This document shows, piece after piece, positions 49,812 through 58,248 of a stretch of 64,000 nt of DNA (positions are counted from its first letter, which is position 1; each line of letters begins with the position of its first letter). The notes under the pieces are model-generated. The model had not been told where the DNA came from, searched no databases, and saw only the letters and a program-made list of their open reading frames with translations. Both the position numbers and the translations under genes were made by a program. The DNA lies in contig NZ_WHOL01000033.1 in assembly GCF_009745975.1 (NCBI RefSeq), positions 23,394-87,393 of the forward strand. The letters are read 5' to 3'. This DNA is from Actinokineospora pegani (GTDB lineage Bacteria; Actinomycetota; Actinomycetes; Mycobacteriales; Pseudonocardiaceae).

Positions 49812-51133
49812 GCAGGCCCGCCTTCCCCGCCCTCGGCTTCGACCCGACCACCGGCGACCCGGCCTCGGTGCGGGCCGTGCTGCTGTCGATGGCCTCGGCG
49901 CAGCAGGCGATCTCGACGACGCTGCCCCGGCTGGAGTCCGCCGCGAAGACCACCGACGACGCCGACTGGGGCGGCAGCGCGGCCGAGGAGTTCAGCGACC
50001 ACGGCGACGACCTGCCGGTGGCGCTGGGCTCGGGCGCGGAGTCGATCGGCAAGGCCGTCGAGGCGCTGAGCAGGTGGGCGGGGCAGATGACCGCCAACCA
50101 GGCCCGCGCTGACGAGCTGGAGGCCGAGGCCAAGAAGCTCAAGGCGGACCTCGAGGCCGCCGAGGCCGACCTGCGCGCCGCGGCCTCGGCCGTCCCGCGG
50201 GACACGGGACACCCGAAGCACGCCGCCCGCTACGACGCCTTCCTGTCGGCGACCAAGGTCCGCGAGGACCTCGACACCACGCTCACGAAGGTCGTCGACG
50301 ACGCCAAGCGGTTGCGGGCCAAGCACCTGCGCGAGGCCAACGCCACCGCCGACGGCATCCGCTCCGGCCCGGACGACGCGTTCGAGCCGGAGAACGACAC
50401 CTGGTACGTGCAGGCCTTCGACGGCACGGCCAAGGCCGCCGACGTGGTCTCGCTGGCCACCGGAACCGTCGCCGCCGGGCTGGCGGCCACCGGCGTCGGC
50501 CTGCCCGCGGCCGCGGTCCTGGGCACCGCGTCGACGGCGTCCGGCGCGGTCGGCTCGCTGGCCGCGCTGGGCCAGCAGCTCTCCGGCTCGCGCAACGCGG
50601 GCGGCTGGACGGCCACCCTCCTCGGCCTCGGCACCGCCGTGGCCCCCGGCGGTGGCACGGCGGCAGCGGCGGTGCGCTCCGGCGGCAAGGCCGCGGTCAG
50701 GGGCGGCGGGCGCGCAGCGCTGCGCGAGGTGGCCGACGACGTCCGCAAGGCGATGGGCTCCGACGGCCTCCCGGGCGTGGTCAACGACGTCAGGGCCATG
50801 CGGCAGCGCGGCATCACCGGCAAGGCCCGCAAGGACCTGATCGACTCCGGCCGCGACGCCGCCAAGCGCCAGGGACTCGACCACGACCTGTCGAGGCTCC
50901 CGCTCCGCGACCGCCGTGACGCCCTGATCGGCCTGGGCGCCGCGGAGAAGCAGCGCGAGGGCGTGGTCAGCGCCATCGACCACGCCCAGAAGGTCGCCGA
51001 GAAGGCCGGGGTGGAGCTGTCGGAGGACCAGAAGAACCGCCTGGAGATCCTCAAGGTCGCCATGAACCCCACCGACAAGGCCATCGACGGCGCCGTGACC
51101 GGCCAGGTCACCGACCGGCTCAAGGGCGGGTGA
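49808..51133 (+). CDS. Putative type VII secretion substrate with WXG100-like N-terminus
   Basis: 441 residues. The first 100 residues are helical with TDDADWGGSAAEEFSDHGDD (W-G-G turn). A coiled coil follows at about 95-130 (ELEAEAKKLKADLEAAEADL). A hydrophobic Ala/Gly-rich stretch lies at about 215-265 (TGTVAAGLAATGVGLPAAAV), then a basic C-terminal domain (about 300-441: GITGKARKDLIDSGRDAAKR). Layout resembles secreted polymorphic-toxin or EspB-like proteins. I do not recognise the C-terminal domain and see no nuclease motif. Both neighbours are coupled to it by overlap or near-overlap. Confidence 0.65.
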   Translation: MSRPAFPALGFDPTTGDPASVRAVLLSMASAQQAISTTLPRLESAAKTTDDADWGGSAAEEFSDHGDDLPVALGSGAESIGKAVEALSRWAGQMTANQARADELEAEAKKLKADLEAAEADLRAAASAVPRDTGHPKHAARYDAFLSATKVREDLDTTLTKVVDDAKRLRAKHLREANATADGIRSGPDDAFEPENDTWYVQAFDGTAKAADVVSLATGTVAAGLAATGVGLPAAAVLGTASTASGAVGSLAALGQQLSGSRNAGGWTATLLGLGTAVAPGGGTAAAAVRSGGKAAVRGGGRAALREVADDVRKAMGSDGLPGVVNDVRAMRQRGITGKARKDLIDSGRDAAKRQGLDHDLSRLPLRDRRDALIGLGAAEKQREGVVSAIDHAQKVAEKAGVELSEDQKNRLEILKVAMNPTDKAIDGAVTGQVTDRLKGG

Positions 51134-51134
51134 C

Positions 51135-51782
51135 GTGCTCATCAGCCTCCCCGACGACGTCGTGCGCAAGATCCCGCTCAGCAGCCCCGAGACGGCCGTC
51201 GCCGAGTTCGCGGGCCTGCTCGCGGGCATCCGCCCCGGCGCCGCCGCCGACCTGGAGGCCATGGCACACGAGGCGGTCGACACCGCCCTGCGCCACGGCG
51301 CGGTGCTGCTGGCCGTCGCCCACCCCGACGGCGCCGACCCGGCCCTGCTCACCGGCGTCGCCATGGCCGCCCCGCCCACCTGGGACCTCGACTCCGCCCA
51401 GTCCCTGCGCGACGCCGTCGAGGACGTCGCGGGCCCGGACGTCCGCGAGACCCTCCTGGTCACCACGTCCCTGGGCCCCGCGGTGATCGCCCAGCGCGTG
51501 CCGGGCCCCGAACAGGCCCGCGACCGCCGCCCCCTCACCCTCCAGCTCCAGGCCTTCATCCCGGAGCCGAACACCCGACGAATGCTCCTGCTGACCCTGG
51601 CATCCCCCTCCACCACCGGCTGGTCGACCCACCAACGCCTCTTCGCCGAGATAGTGGTCTCCGCGAACCACGACCCCGCCGACGACTTCGCCCCCGCAGA
51701 CCTCCACCCCACCACCGCCCGACCCCCCACCCCGGCGGACGACGACGAGTCCTTCGAGACCCACACCTTCCGAGTCACCTGA
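51135..51782 (+). CDS. Hypothetical protein, partner of the WXG100-like pair
   Basis: 215 residues, start GTG 51135 (GTG 51130 also possible), 1 bp after the previous stop. No signal peptide or membrane helix. The alternation of hydrophobic strands (GAVLLAVAHPDG, ETLLVTTSLGPAVIAQRVPG, MLLLTLASPSTTGW) suggests an alpha/beta fold resembling EspG-type chaperones or an immunity protein. The C-terminus is a disordered Pro/Thr/Asp-rich tail. Being third in the operon, it may bind or neutralise the 441-residue protein. Function is inferred from position only. Confidence 0.6.
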   Translation: MLISLPDDVVRKIPLSSPETAVAEFAGLLAGIRPGAAADLEAMAHEAVDTALRHGAVLLAVAHPDGADPALLTGVAMAAPPTWDLDSAQSLRDAVEDVAGPDVRETLLVTTSLGPAVIAQRVPGPEQARDRRPLTLQLQAFIPEPNTRRMLLLTLASPSTTGWSTHQRLFAEIVVSANHDPADDFAPADLHPTTARPPTPADDDESFETHTFRVT

Positions 51783-52352
51783 CCCCCACCCAATGCCCTG
51801 GTCCAGCCAGCGACCCGGCAGTGCGCGATCGCCACACCGACACCGAACCGGGCCGCCGACACCCGCCATCCACACCCACTGGCCAGCACACACCACAACG
51901 GTGACCACCACCCGGTTGTCCAGCCCGACGACCCCACCACCCACTGCCCGCACCACGAATCCCGGAACCAGCGACTCCCCCGTTCCCACCACTCATCCCG
52001 CACCAACCTCGACGACAACGCACCACCCCCGCAGCGACAAGCCCACCCCACCAAGCACGCCCAACAACCACCCCGCGCGACACCAAACCCCACCACACCA
52101 CTGGGGGCGGCCCGAAGCCCATTCTACCCGCCCAACCCACACCGCACCCCGAAGTCGATCATGCCTGTGGACAACCCCGAAACGATCCACAGGCGCGCAC
52201 CCACCCGCCACACCGCGCGCCCAGCAAGATCACCGTTTCCCCAGCTCACACCCCGAAACCCCGCTCGAGCCCGCAAAACCCCCGAGCGATCTCGATCACG
52301 AGTTCGAGGTGCGCTCCTCGATCTCGACCCTCCCGTGGGTGAGGATGGATGG
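51783..52352. other. Gene-free region before glgX with a dispersed repeat
   Basis: 570 bp between tandem plus-strand genes. It contains the alpha repeat copy at 52076-52180. The first 290 bp are Pro/Thr-codon-like low-complexity C-rich DNA with no supported gene. GAGGATGG just before 52353 is the glgX ribosome site. Confidence 0.6.
52076..52180 (+). repeat. Dispersed repeat, alpha module, copy 3
   Basis: CGCGCGACACCAAACCCCAC, CACTGGGGGCGGCCC, AGCCCATTCTACCCGCCC and GAAGTCGATCATGCCTGTGG match the copies at 3004 and 15501. TGTGGACAA (52166-52174) is again a perfect inverse DnaA box; GATCCACAGG follows 11 bases later. Confidence 0.85.
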
Positions 52353-54479
52353 GTGACCAACGAACCGCACACGCTCCCCGGCCGCCCGTTCCCGCTCGGC
52401 GCGCACCCGGAGGCGGGGGGTGTCCGGTTCAGCGTCGCCAGCTCGACGGCCGAGGGGGTCGAGCTGTGCCTGGTGGGCGACGAGGACGGGAGCCTGGTCG
52501 AGCAGCGGATCGAGCTGACCGAGCGCACCTTCGGGATCTGGCACGCCCTGGTCCCCGGCATCACCCCTGGTCAGCGCTACGGCTACCGGGTGCACGGGCC
52601 GTGGGAGCCCACCCGGGGCGTGCGGTGCAACCCGGCGAAGCTGCTGGTCGACCCGTACGCGCGGCGGATCAGCGGGCAGGTCACCGACCTGTCGGCGACG
52701 CGCGCCTACCGCGGCGACCCGATGACCGGGGCACCCTCGCGGGAGGACTCGCTGGGGTCGGTGCCGTTGTCGGTGGTGGCGCCCGCGGGGGGTGGCGACA
52801 CCGGGCCGCGGCCGGACGTGCCGTTCGAGGAGACGGTGCTCTACGAGGTGCACGTCAAGGGGTTCACCAAGCTGCACCCGGACGTGCCCAAGCACCAGCG
52901 GGGCACCTACCTGGGGATGGCGCACCCCGCGGTCGTCGAGCACCTGGTGCGCCTCGGTGTCACGGCGGTGGAGCTGCTGCCGGTGCACACCCACGCCGAC
53001 GAGCCGCTGCTGCTCAAGACCGGGCGGCACAACTACTGGGGCTACTCGACGCTCGGGTTCCTGGCGCCGCACGAGGGGTACGCGTGCAGGCCGGGGCACG
53101 AGGTCGAGGAGTTCCGGACGATGGTCGCGGCCCTGCACGCCGCAGGCATCGAGGTGATCCTCGACGTCGTGTTCAACCACACCTGCGAGGGCGGGGTGGG
53201 CGGGCCGACGCTGTCGATGCGGGGGTTGGACGCGCCCGCGTACTACCTGCTCGACCACTCCGGGCGCGACGTCGACCTGACCGGGTGCGGCAACACGCTG
53301 GACCCGGGGTCGCCGACGGTGGTGCGGCTGGTGACCGACTCGATGCGCTACTTCGCCTCCGAGCTGGGCGTCGACGGGTTCCGCCTGGACCTGGCCAGCG
53401 CGCTGGGCCGCCCCGGCGGCGGCGGGTTCGACCCGCACTCGGCGCTGCTGACGGCCATCACCTCCGACCCGGTGCTGTCCAACCGCAAGCTGATCGCCGA
53501 GCCGTGGGACGCCACCGGCGAGGGGTACCGGGTCGGCGGCTTCGGCGTGCAGTGGGCGGAGTGGAACGGCCGCTTCCGCGACGGCGCCCGGGACTTCTGG
53601 CGCGGCGCCACCGGCCCGCGCGACCTGGCCTACCGGCTGTCGGGCTCGTCGGACCTGTACGCCATCAGCGGCCGCCGCCCGTGGTCGTCGATCAACTTCA
53701 TCACCGCCCACGACGGCTTCACCCTGCGCGACCTGGTGTCCTACAACCAGAAGCACAACCAGGAGAACGGCGAGAACAACCGCGACGGCACCGACGACAA
53801 CCGCTCCTGGAACTGCGGCGCCGAGGGCGAGACCGGCGACCCGGCCGTCCTGGCCCTGCGCGACCGCCAGGCCCGCAACCTGCTCGGCACCCTGCTGCTG
53901 TCGACCGGCACCCCGATGCTCGTCGCGGGCGACGAGCGCTGGCGCACCCAGCACGGCAACAACAACCCGTACTGCCTGGACAACCAGACCTCCTGGGTCG
54001 ACTGGACCTCCGACCACCGCGCGGACGACCTGCTCGCCTACACCCGACGCCTCACCGCCCTGCGCGCGGACTCCCCCGCCCTGCGCCAGCCCCAGTTCTT
54101 CGACGGCCGCCCCACCCGCTCCGGCGAGCCCGACCTGGTCTGGTTCCGCCCGACCGGCGAGACCATGCAGGCCGAGGACTGGTTCGACGACTCCACCCGC
54201 ACCCTCGGCATGTGGATCGACGGCTCGGAGTGCCTCTCCCGCAACCGCGACGGCGAACTCGTCGCCGACGACTCGTGGCTTCTGCTGCTGCACGCGGGTC
54301 AGGAGCCGGTCGAGGTCACCCTGCCCTCGAACAGGTACGGCTCCCGCTTCATCCCGGTGCTCGACAGCGGCACACCGCGCGGTGTGCCCGCGGCGGCCGA
54401 GCCGTGGGAGCCGGGCAAGACCATCGAACTCCCCGCCCACACCCTCCTGCTCCTGCGAGCTCCCCGCGACGGGGCCTGA
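52353..54479 (+). CDS. glgX: Glycogen debranching enzyme (GH13_11)
   Basis: A 708-residue enzyme that hydrolyses alpha-1,6 branches left after phosphorylase action. GRPFPLGAHPEAGGVRFSVA begins a CBM48 domain. The GH13 barrel has LYEVHVKGFTKLHPDVP, GVDGFRLDLASALGRPGGGG (nucleophile), NRKLIAEPWDATGEGYRVGG (acid/base) and INFITAHDGFTLRDLVSYNQ (third acid). NHTCEGGVGGPTLSMRGLD is a GlgX/TreX hallmark. GTG 52353 is supported by GAGGA 8 bases upstream. It works with glgP in glucan turnover. Confidence 0.95.
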   Translation: MTNEPHTLPGRPFPLGAHPEAGGVRFSVASSTAEGVELCLVGDEDGSLVEQRIELTERTFGIWHALVPGITPGQRYGYRVHGPWEPTRGVRCNPAKLLVDPYARRISGQVTDLSATRAYRGDPMTGAPSREDSLGSVPLSVVAPAGGGDTGPRPDVPFEETVLYEVHVKGFTKLHPDVPKHQRGTYLGMAHPAVVEHLVRLGVTAVELLPVHTHADEPLLLKTGRHNYWGYSTLGFLAPHEGYACRPGHEVEEFRTMVAALHAAGIEVILDVVFNHTCEGGVGGPTLSMRGLDAPAYYLLDHSGRDVDLTGCGNTLDPGSPTVVRLVTDSMRYFASELGVDGFRLDLASALGRPGGGGFDPHSALLTAITSDPVLSNRKLIAEPWDATGEGYRVGGFGVQWAEWNGRFRDGARDFWRGATGPRDLAYRLSGSSDLYAISGRRPWSSINFITAHDGFTLRDLVSYNQKHNQENGENNRDGTDDNRSWNCGAEGETGDPAVLALRDRQARNLLGTLLLSTGTPMLVAGDERWRTQHGNNNPYCLDNQTSWVDWTSDHRADDLLAYTRRLTALRADSPALRQPQFFDGRPTRSGEPDLVWFRPTGETMQAEDWFDDSTRTLGMWIDGSECLSRNRDGELVADDSWLLLLHAGQEPVEVTLPSNRYGSRFIPVLDSGTPRGVPAAAEPWEPGKTIELPAHTLLLLRAPRDGA

Positions 54480-54536
54480 CCACGGCCGCGACTCCTCCCC
54501 GCCTGCCGCGGACAAGGCACCACATGAGCCCAACCC

Positions 54537-55265
54537 CTAGGTGCGGAAGAAGCCCTGCACGTACGGGTCCTCCAGGCGGCGGATCTCGTCCGGCGTGCCC
54601 GCGGCGGTGATCCGCCCCTCGCGCAGCACGACCATGCGGTCGGCGACGCCCAGGGCGACCACGTGGTGCACGTCGTGCGTGATGGCGAGGACGGCGGCCC
54701 CGGTGTCCGCGTACTCGCGCAGAGTGCCCCAGACCTCGTACGCGAGACCGGTGTCCAGGGACGCGGTCGGCTCGTCGGCGATGAGCAACCCGGGCACGGG
54801 GAGCAGCGCGGCGGCGAGCGCGGCCCGCTGGACCTGACCGCTGGAGTGCTGGTCCGGGTACAGGTCGAGCGCGTCGAGGGGGTAGCGGGCAGCGGCGCAC
54901 GCGCGCTCGACGGTCCAACGCCGGTGCCGCTGCTCCAGCCCGCGCAACTGCGCGCCGACGGTGTCCGCCGCGGTGAAGGCGCTCGCGCCCTCCTGCGGGA
55001 CCAGGCCCACGGTCCGCCCGCGGACCTCCCGCCAGTCCTCGACGTGCGCGCCCTCGATGAGCACGTCGCCGGTGGCCTGGGCCGTGTCGGGCAGCCGCCC
55101 GGTCAGTGCGGCGGCGAGCATGGACTTGCCACCCCCGGACTCACCGAGGAGGGCGGTGACCTGCCCCTTGGGCACGGTCAGGTCCACCCCCTCGACGACG
55201 GTCTCGCTCCACCGGCCCGTGTCGATGTGCACGGTCAGAGCACGCAACTCACCAGCCGGGCGCAC
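54537..55265 (-). CDS. Oligopeptide/nickel-type ABC transporter ATPase without permease
   Basis: 242 residues, like DppD/NikD. Walker A is LLGESGGGKSMLAAALTGRL, the Q-loop is VGLVPQEGASAFTAAD, the signature is degenerate (YPDQHSSGQVQRAALAAALL), Walker B GLLIADEPTASLDTG, H-loop ITHDVHHVV. DPYVQGFFRT at the end is the truncated tail of the Opp/Dpp family. No permease or binding protein is nearby. GTG 55265 is 7 bp from the nucleoside hydrolase stop, so they share a transcript. It may be a remnant or a moonlighting ATPase. Confidence 0.83.
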   Translation of the reverse strand: MRPAGELRALTVHIDTGRWSETVVEGVDLTVPKGQVTALLGESGGGKSMLAAALTGRLPDTAQATGDVLIEGAHVEDWREVRGRTVGLVPQEGASAFTAADTVGAQLRGLEQRHRRWTVERACAAARYPLDALDLYPDQHSSGQVQRAALAAALLPVPGLLIADEPTASLDTGLAYEVWGTLREYADTGAAVLAITHDVHHVVALGVADRMVVLREGRITAAGTPDEIRRLEDPYVQGFFRT

Positions 55266-55272
55266 CCGCGCC

Positions 55273-56211
55273 TCAGCTCAACCGCTGCAACATCAGGTCC
55301 GTGAAGGCGGGAACGTCGGTCTCCATGGCCACGTCGATCACCCGGAAGCCCGGTGCCCGCTCGGCGTTGAGCCGCAGGTCGGCCAGCGTCCCGCCCCGGC
55401 GCGGCGAGAAGGCGGTGTCCACGGTGAGCGGGACGCGCTTGGTCTTGAGCGTCCCCGGGAAGATCGCCTCGGCGACGGCCACGGCGTCGTGGATGACGGT
55501 GCCGTCGTAGCCGAGGATCTTGGCGTAGGCCTCCCGGTAGACGCCCGTCATCGGCTCCAGGGCCGCGCCGAGCGGACCGGCGGCGGCGAGGCGGGCGAGC
55601 CAGTCGGAGTCGACCGCGCACTGGTAGGTGAGGTCGATGGGGACCAGGGTGGTGGGGATGTCCTCCTCCACCAGCACTCGGTAGGCGGCCTCGGGGTCGG
55701 CCCAGATGTTGAACTCGGCGGCGGCGTTGACGTTGCCGCCGGTGAGGCCGCCGCCCATGACGACAAGGCGGTCGATGCCGTCGGCGGCCTCGGGGTGGGC
55801 GGCGAGCAGGGCGGCGACGTTGGTCAGCGGCCCGATCGGCACCAGCGTGACCGGCGTGTCGGATTCCCGGATCAACCGGGCCATCAGCGCCACGGCCCCC
55901 TCCGGCTCCAGGCCCCGGTCCCGGTCGGCGAGCAGCGCCGCCTGCCCGGACAGCCCGTCGTCGCCGTGCACCGTGGTCTTCTCGACGCCGGAGGGGTAGA
56001 CCAGCGGGCGGGCGGCCCCGCGCCCGACCGGCACGTCCTCCCGGTCGACCAGCTTGAGCACCTTCAACGCGTTGCGGGTCGTCAGGTCCAGGCCGACGTT
56101 GCCGTGGACGGTCGTCACCGCGACCAGGTCGCACTCCGGCGACCGCGCCGCCAGGGCCAGCGCGAACGCGTCGTCGATGCCGGGATCGGTGTCGATGATG
56201 AGGCGGGGCAT
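55273..56211 (-). CDS. Inosine-uridine-preferring nucleoside hydrolase family protein
   Basis: A 312-residue hydrolase of the N-glycosidic bond of nucleosides. LIIDTDPGIDDAFAL at the N-terminus is the calcium-binding signature with four acidic residues. VPIGPLTNVAALLAAHPE, VVMGGGLTGGNVNAAAEFNI and TVIHDAVAVAEAIFP (His and Asp) complete the active site. ATG 56211 is chosen because the family begins almost directly with the DTDPGIDD motif. It precedes the orphan ABC ATPase in one unit, perhaps a salvage gene pair whose permease was lost. Confidence 0.92.
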   Translation of the reverse strand: MPRLIIDTDPGIDDAFALALAARSPECDLVAVTTVHGNVGLDLTTRNALKVLKLVDREDVPVGRGAARPLVYPSGVEKTTVHGDDGLSGQAALLADRDRGLEPEGAVALMARLIRESDTPVTLVPIGPLTNVAALLAAHPEAADGIDRLVVMGGGLTGGNVNAAAEFNIWADPEAAYRVLVEEDIPTTLVPIDLTYQCAVDSDWLARLAAAGPLGAALEPMTGVYREAYAKILGYDGTVIHDAVAVAEAIFPGTLKTKRVPLTVDTAFSPRRGGTLADLRLNAERAPGFRVIDVAMETDVPAFTDLMLQRLS

Positions 56212-56272
56212 GGGCCCATGCCTACCACCCCCGTCACACCGGGCCTCGGTCACTCTGGGCTACCGTCTGCCC

Positions 56273-57025
56273 ATGACGTCGATGTGGGGGTCGCCGGTGG
56301 TGACCCGGCTCCGGCACTGGTCGCGCGGGCACCGCGACCCGCAGCAGGCCCGGTTCCTGACCCTGGCCTCCCTGCGCTGGGTGCTGCGCAACCGCGCCTA
56401 CTCCCCCTGGTACCTGGTCCGCTACTGGCGGCTGCTCAAGTTCCGCCTGGTCAACCCGCACGTCGTCCTGCGCGGCATGGTCTTCCTCGGCAAGGACGTC
56501 GAGATCCACGCCCGCCCCGGCTTCGGCCGCCTCGAGATCGGCCGCTGGGTGCACATCGGCGACGGCAACGCCATCCGCTGCCACGAGGGGTCCCTGCGCA
56601 TCGGCGACAAGGCCGTCTTCGGCAGGCAGAACGTCGTCAACTGCTACCTCGACATCGAGCTGGGCTCGGCGACCCTCGTCGCCGACTGGGTCTACATCTG
56701 CGACTTCGACCACGTCACCGCGGACATCACCCAGCCCATCAAGGACCAGGGGATCGTGAAGTCCCCGGTGCGCATCGGCCCGGACACCTGGATCTGCACC
56801 AAGGTCACCGTCACCAAGGGCACCCGGGTCGGCCGGGGCTGCGTGCTGGGCGCGCACGCGGTGGTGCGCGGCGACGTCCCGGACTTCGCCATCGCGGCGG
56901 GGGCGCCCGCGAAGGTGGTGCGCAACCGCGTGTCGGCGTACGAGGCCGACGCCGAGCGGCGCGAGGCCGTGCAGGACATGGCCCGCAAGGCGGCCAAGGC
57001 CCTGCAGAAGACGCTGGAGAGCTAG
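56273..57025 (+). CDS. Left-handed beta-helix acyltransferase (Rv3034c-like)
   Basis: 250 residues. Hexapeptide repeats run from about 70 to 200: VVLRGMVFLGKDVEIHARPG, GRWVHIGDGNAIRCHEGSLR, VGRGCVLGAHAVVRGDVPDF. FDHVTADITQPIKDQG holds the catalytic-type His. AIAAGAPAKVVRNR is the CoA-site end. It corresponds to Rv3034c, proposed to acetylate methylglucose lipopolysaccharide in mycobacteria, which fits the other genes of that pathway at 29-33 kb. TACCGT (56261-56266) 6 bases before the ATG suggests a leaderless mRNA. Confidence 0.85.
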   Translation: MTSMWGSPVVTRLRHWSRGHRDPQQARFLTLASLRWVLRNRAYSPWYLVRYWRLLKFRLVNPHVVLRGMVFLGKDVEIHARPGFGRLEIGRWVHIGDGNAIRCHEGSLRIGDKAVFGRQNVVNCYLDIELGSATLVADWVYICDFDHVTADITQPIKDQGIVKSPVRIGPDTWICTKVTVTKGTRVGRGCVLGAHAVVRGDVPDFAIAAGAPAKVVRNRVSAYEADAERREAVQDMARKAAKALQKTLES

Positions 57026-57034
57026 GCGGATGTC

Positions 57035-58174
57035 CTAGGTGATCGACAGGCGGTCCCGCACCGCCGCCACCCGGGGCCACCACGGCACCAGCGCCTCGGC
57101 CTCCGCCAGCACGGTCCGCGCCGTCGCGTTGTCCCCCGCCGCCATGTGCGCGCTGGCCAGCGTGGCGAGGTCGTCCGCGCGGCCCAGCGGATCGTCCCCG
57201 GAGCCGACGGCCGTGCGGGCCAGCGTGACGGCCGTGGCGGTCTCACCGGTCAGCAGGGCGTGCAGGGCGCGGACGCCGGTCAGCTTGTACGTCGGGTAGC
57301 CCAGGGTCTCGGCGTTCTCCATGGCGCCCACGGCCGTGCCCAGGCCGACCTCGGCGGGCAGCACCCCCGCCTCGACGGTCGCGCAGGCCAGCCCCGCGAG
57401 GGCGGCGAACGACACCGCCGCCTCCGCCGGGGTCTGCGTGTCGTCGCCCGCCATGGGCAGGGCCAGGGTCAGGGCCTCGGCGTAGCGGCCCCGGGCCTCG
57501 AGCACCAAGATCCTCGCGGCGAGAGCGGTGCGCAGGCCCGGGTGGTCACGGGCCAGCCCCTCGGCCAGCTCGGCGGCCACCCCGAGGTCCCCGGCCTGCG
57601 CGGCGCGCACCACCTCGCCGACCACCGGCGCGGCGTCCAGTTGCTCGGCCTTGGGTCCGGTCAGCCCCGGCAGCCGCCACACGTACCACCCGGTCGACGT
57701 GGCCACGGCCGTGCGGCGCGGGACGAGACCCACGGCCACCGCGTACACCGCGCCAACCGTCCACCCCAGCCAGAAGCCAACCCCCCACTCGACGACCAAC
57801 AAGGCCACAGACCCGCCGACCACCAGCACGCCCAGCCCCGCCGAGCACAACGCCGCCAACCACATCCGCCGCCGGGCCGGGGCCTTGCCCGGCCCGATGG
57901 CGACCGACAGCAACAACGGCACCGCCCGCAGCACGACCGTCCGGTGCGGCGTCGTCCACTCGGTCAGCCGACGCCCCACGCCGACGACCACCTGGTGCAC
58001 CCGCACCCCGAAGGCCAGCGCGCCCGCGAGCATCCCCACCTGCAACGACAACAGGCCCACCAACGCCCCCGCGACCAGGCCGACCACCGCCCACAACGGC
58101 GATCCATCGGTCAGCCACGCCGCCAAGGCGGCGATGACGGCGAGTCCCAGCATGGGGTGGCGCAGCGCTCTCAC
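57035..58174 (-). CDS. Membrane protein with C-terminal TPR-like repeats
   Basis: 379 residues. Four hydrophobic helices in the N-terminal half (pairs near 10-55 and 110-165) enclose short loops. The C-terminal about 200 residues are helical TPR-like, e.g. VVRAAQAGDLGVAAELAEGL and DLATLASAHMAAGDNATART, expected on the cytosolic side. No catalytic motif. GTG 58174 is chosen as the codon closest before the first helix; longer forms up to 58246 are open. It ends 9 bp from the convergent acyltransferase gene. Function unknown; likely an assembly or scaffold protein. Confidence 0.7.
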   Translation of the reverse strand: MRALRHPMLGLAVIAALAAWLTDGSPLWAVVGLVAGALVGLLSLQVGMLAGALAFGVRVHQVVVGVGRRLTEWTTPHRTVVLRAVPLLLSVAIGPGKAPARRRMWLAALCSAGLGVLVVGGSVALLVVEWGVGFWLGWTVGAVYAVAVGLVPRRTAVATSTGWYVWRLPGLTGPKAEQLDAAPVVGEVVRAAQAGDLGVAAELAEGLARDHPGLRTALAARILVLEARGRYAEALTLALPMAGDDTQTPAEAAVSFAALAGLACATVEAGVLPAEVGLGTAVGAMENAETLGYPTYKLTGVRALHALLTGETATAVTLARTAVGSGDDPLGRADDLATLASAHMAAGDNATARTVLAEAEALVPWWPRVAAVRDRLSIT

Positions 58175-58248
58175 CCCTGGATGACGCGGGGTGCGGCGCA
58201 CAGGTTCCCCCGAACGGCAGCACGCCCGCACGCGCACCAGGCACACTG

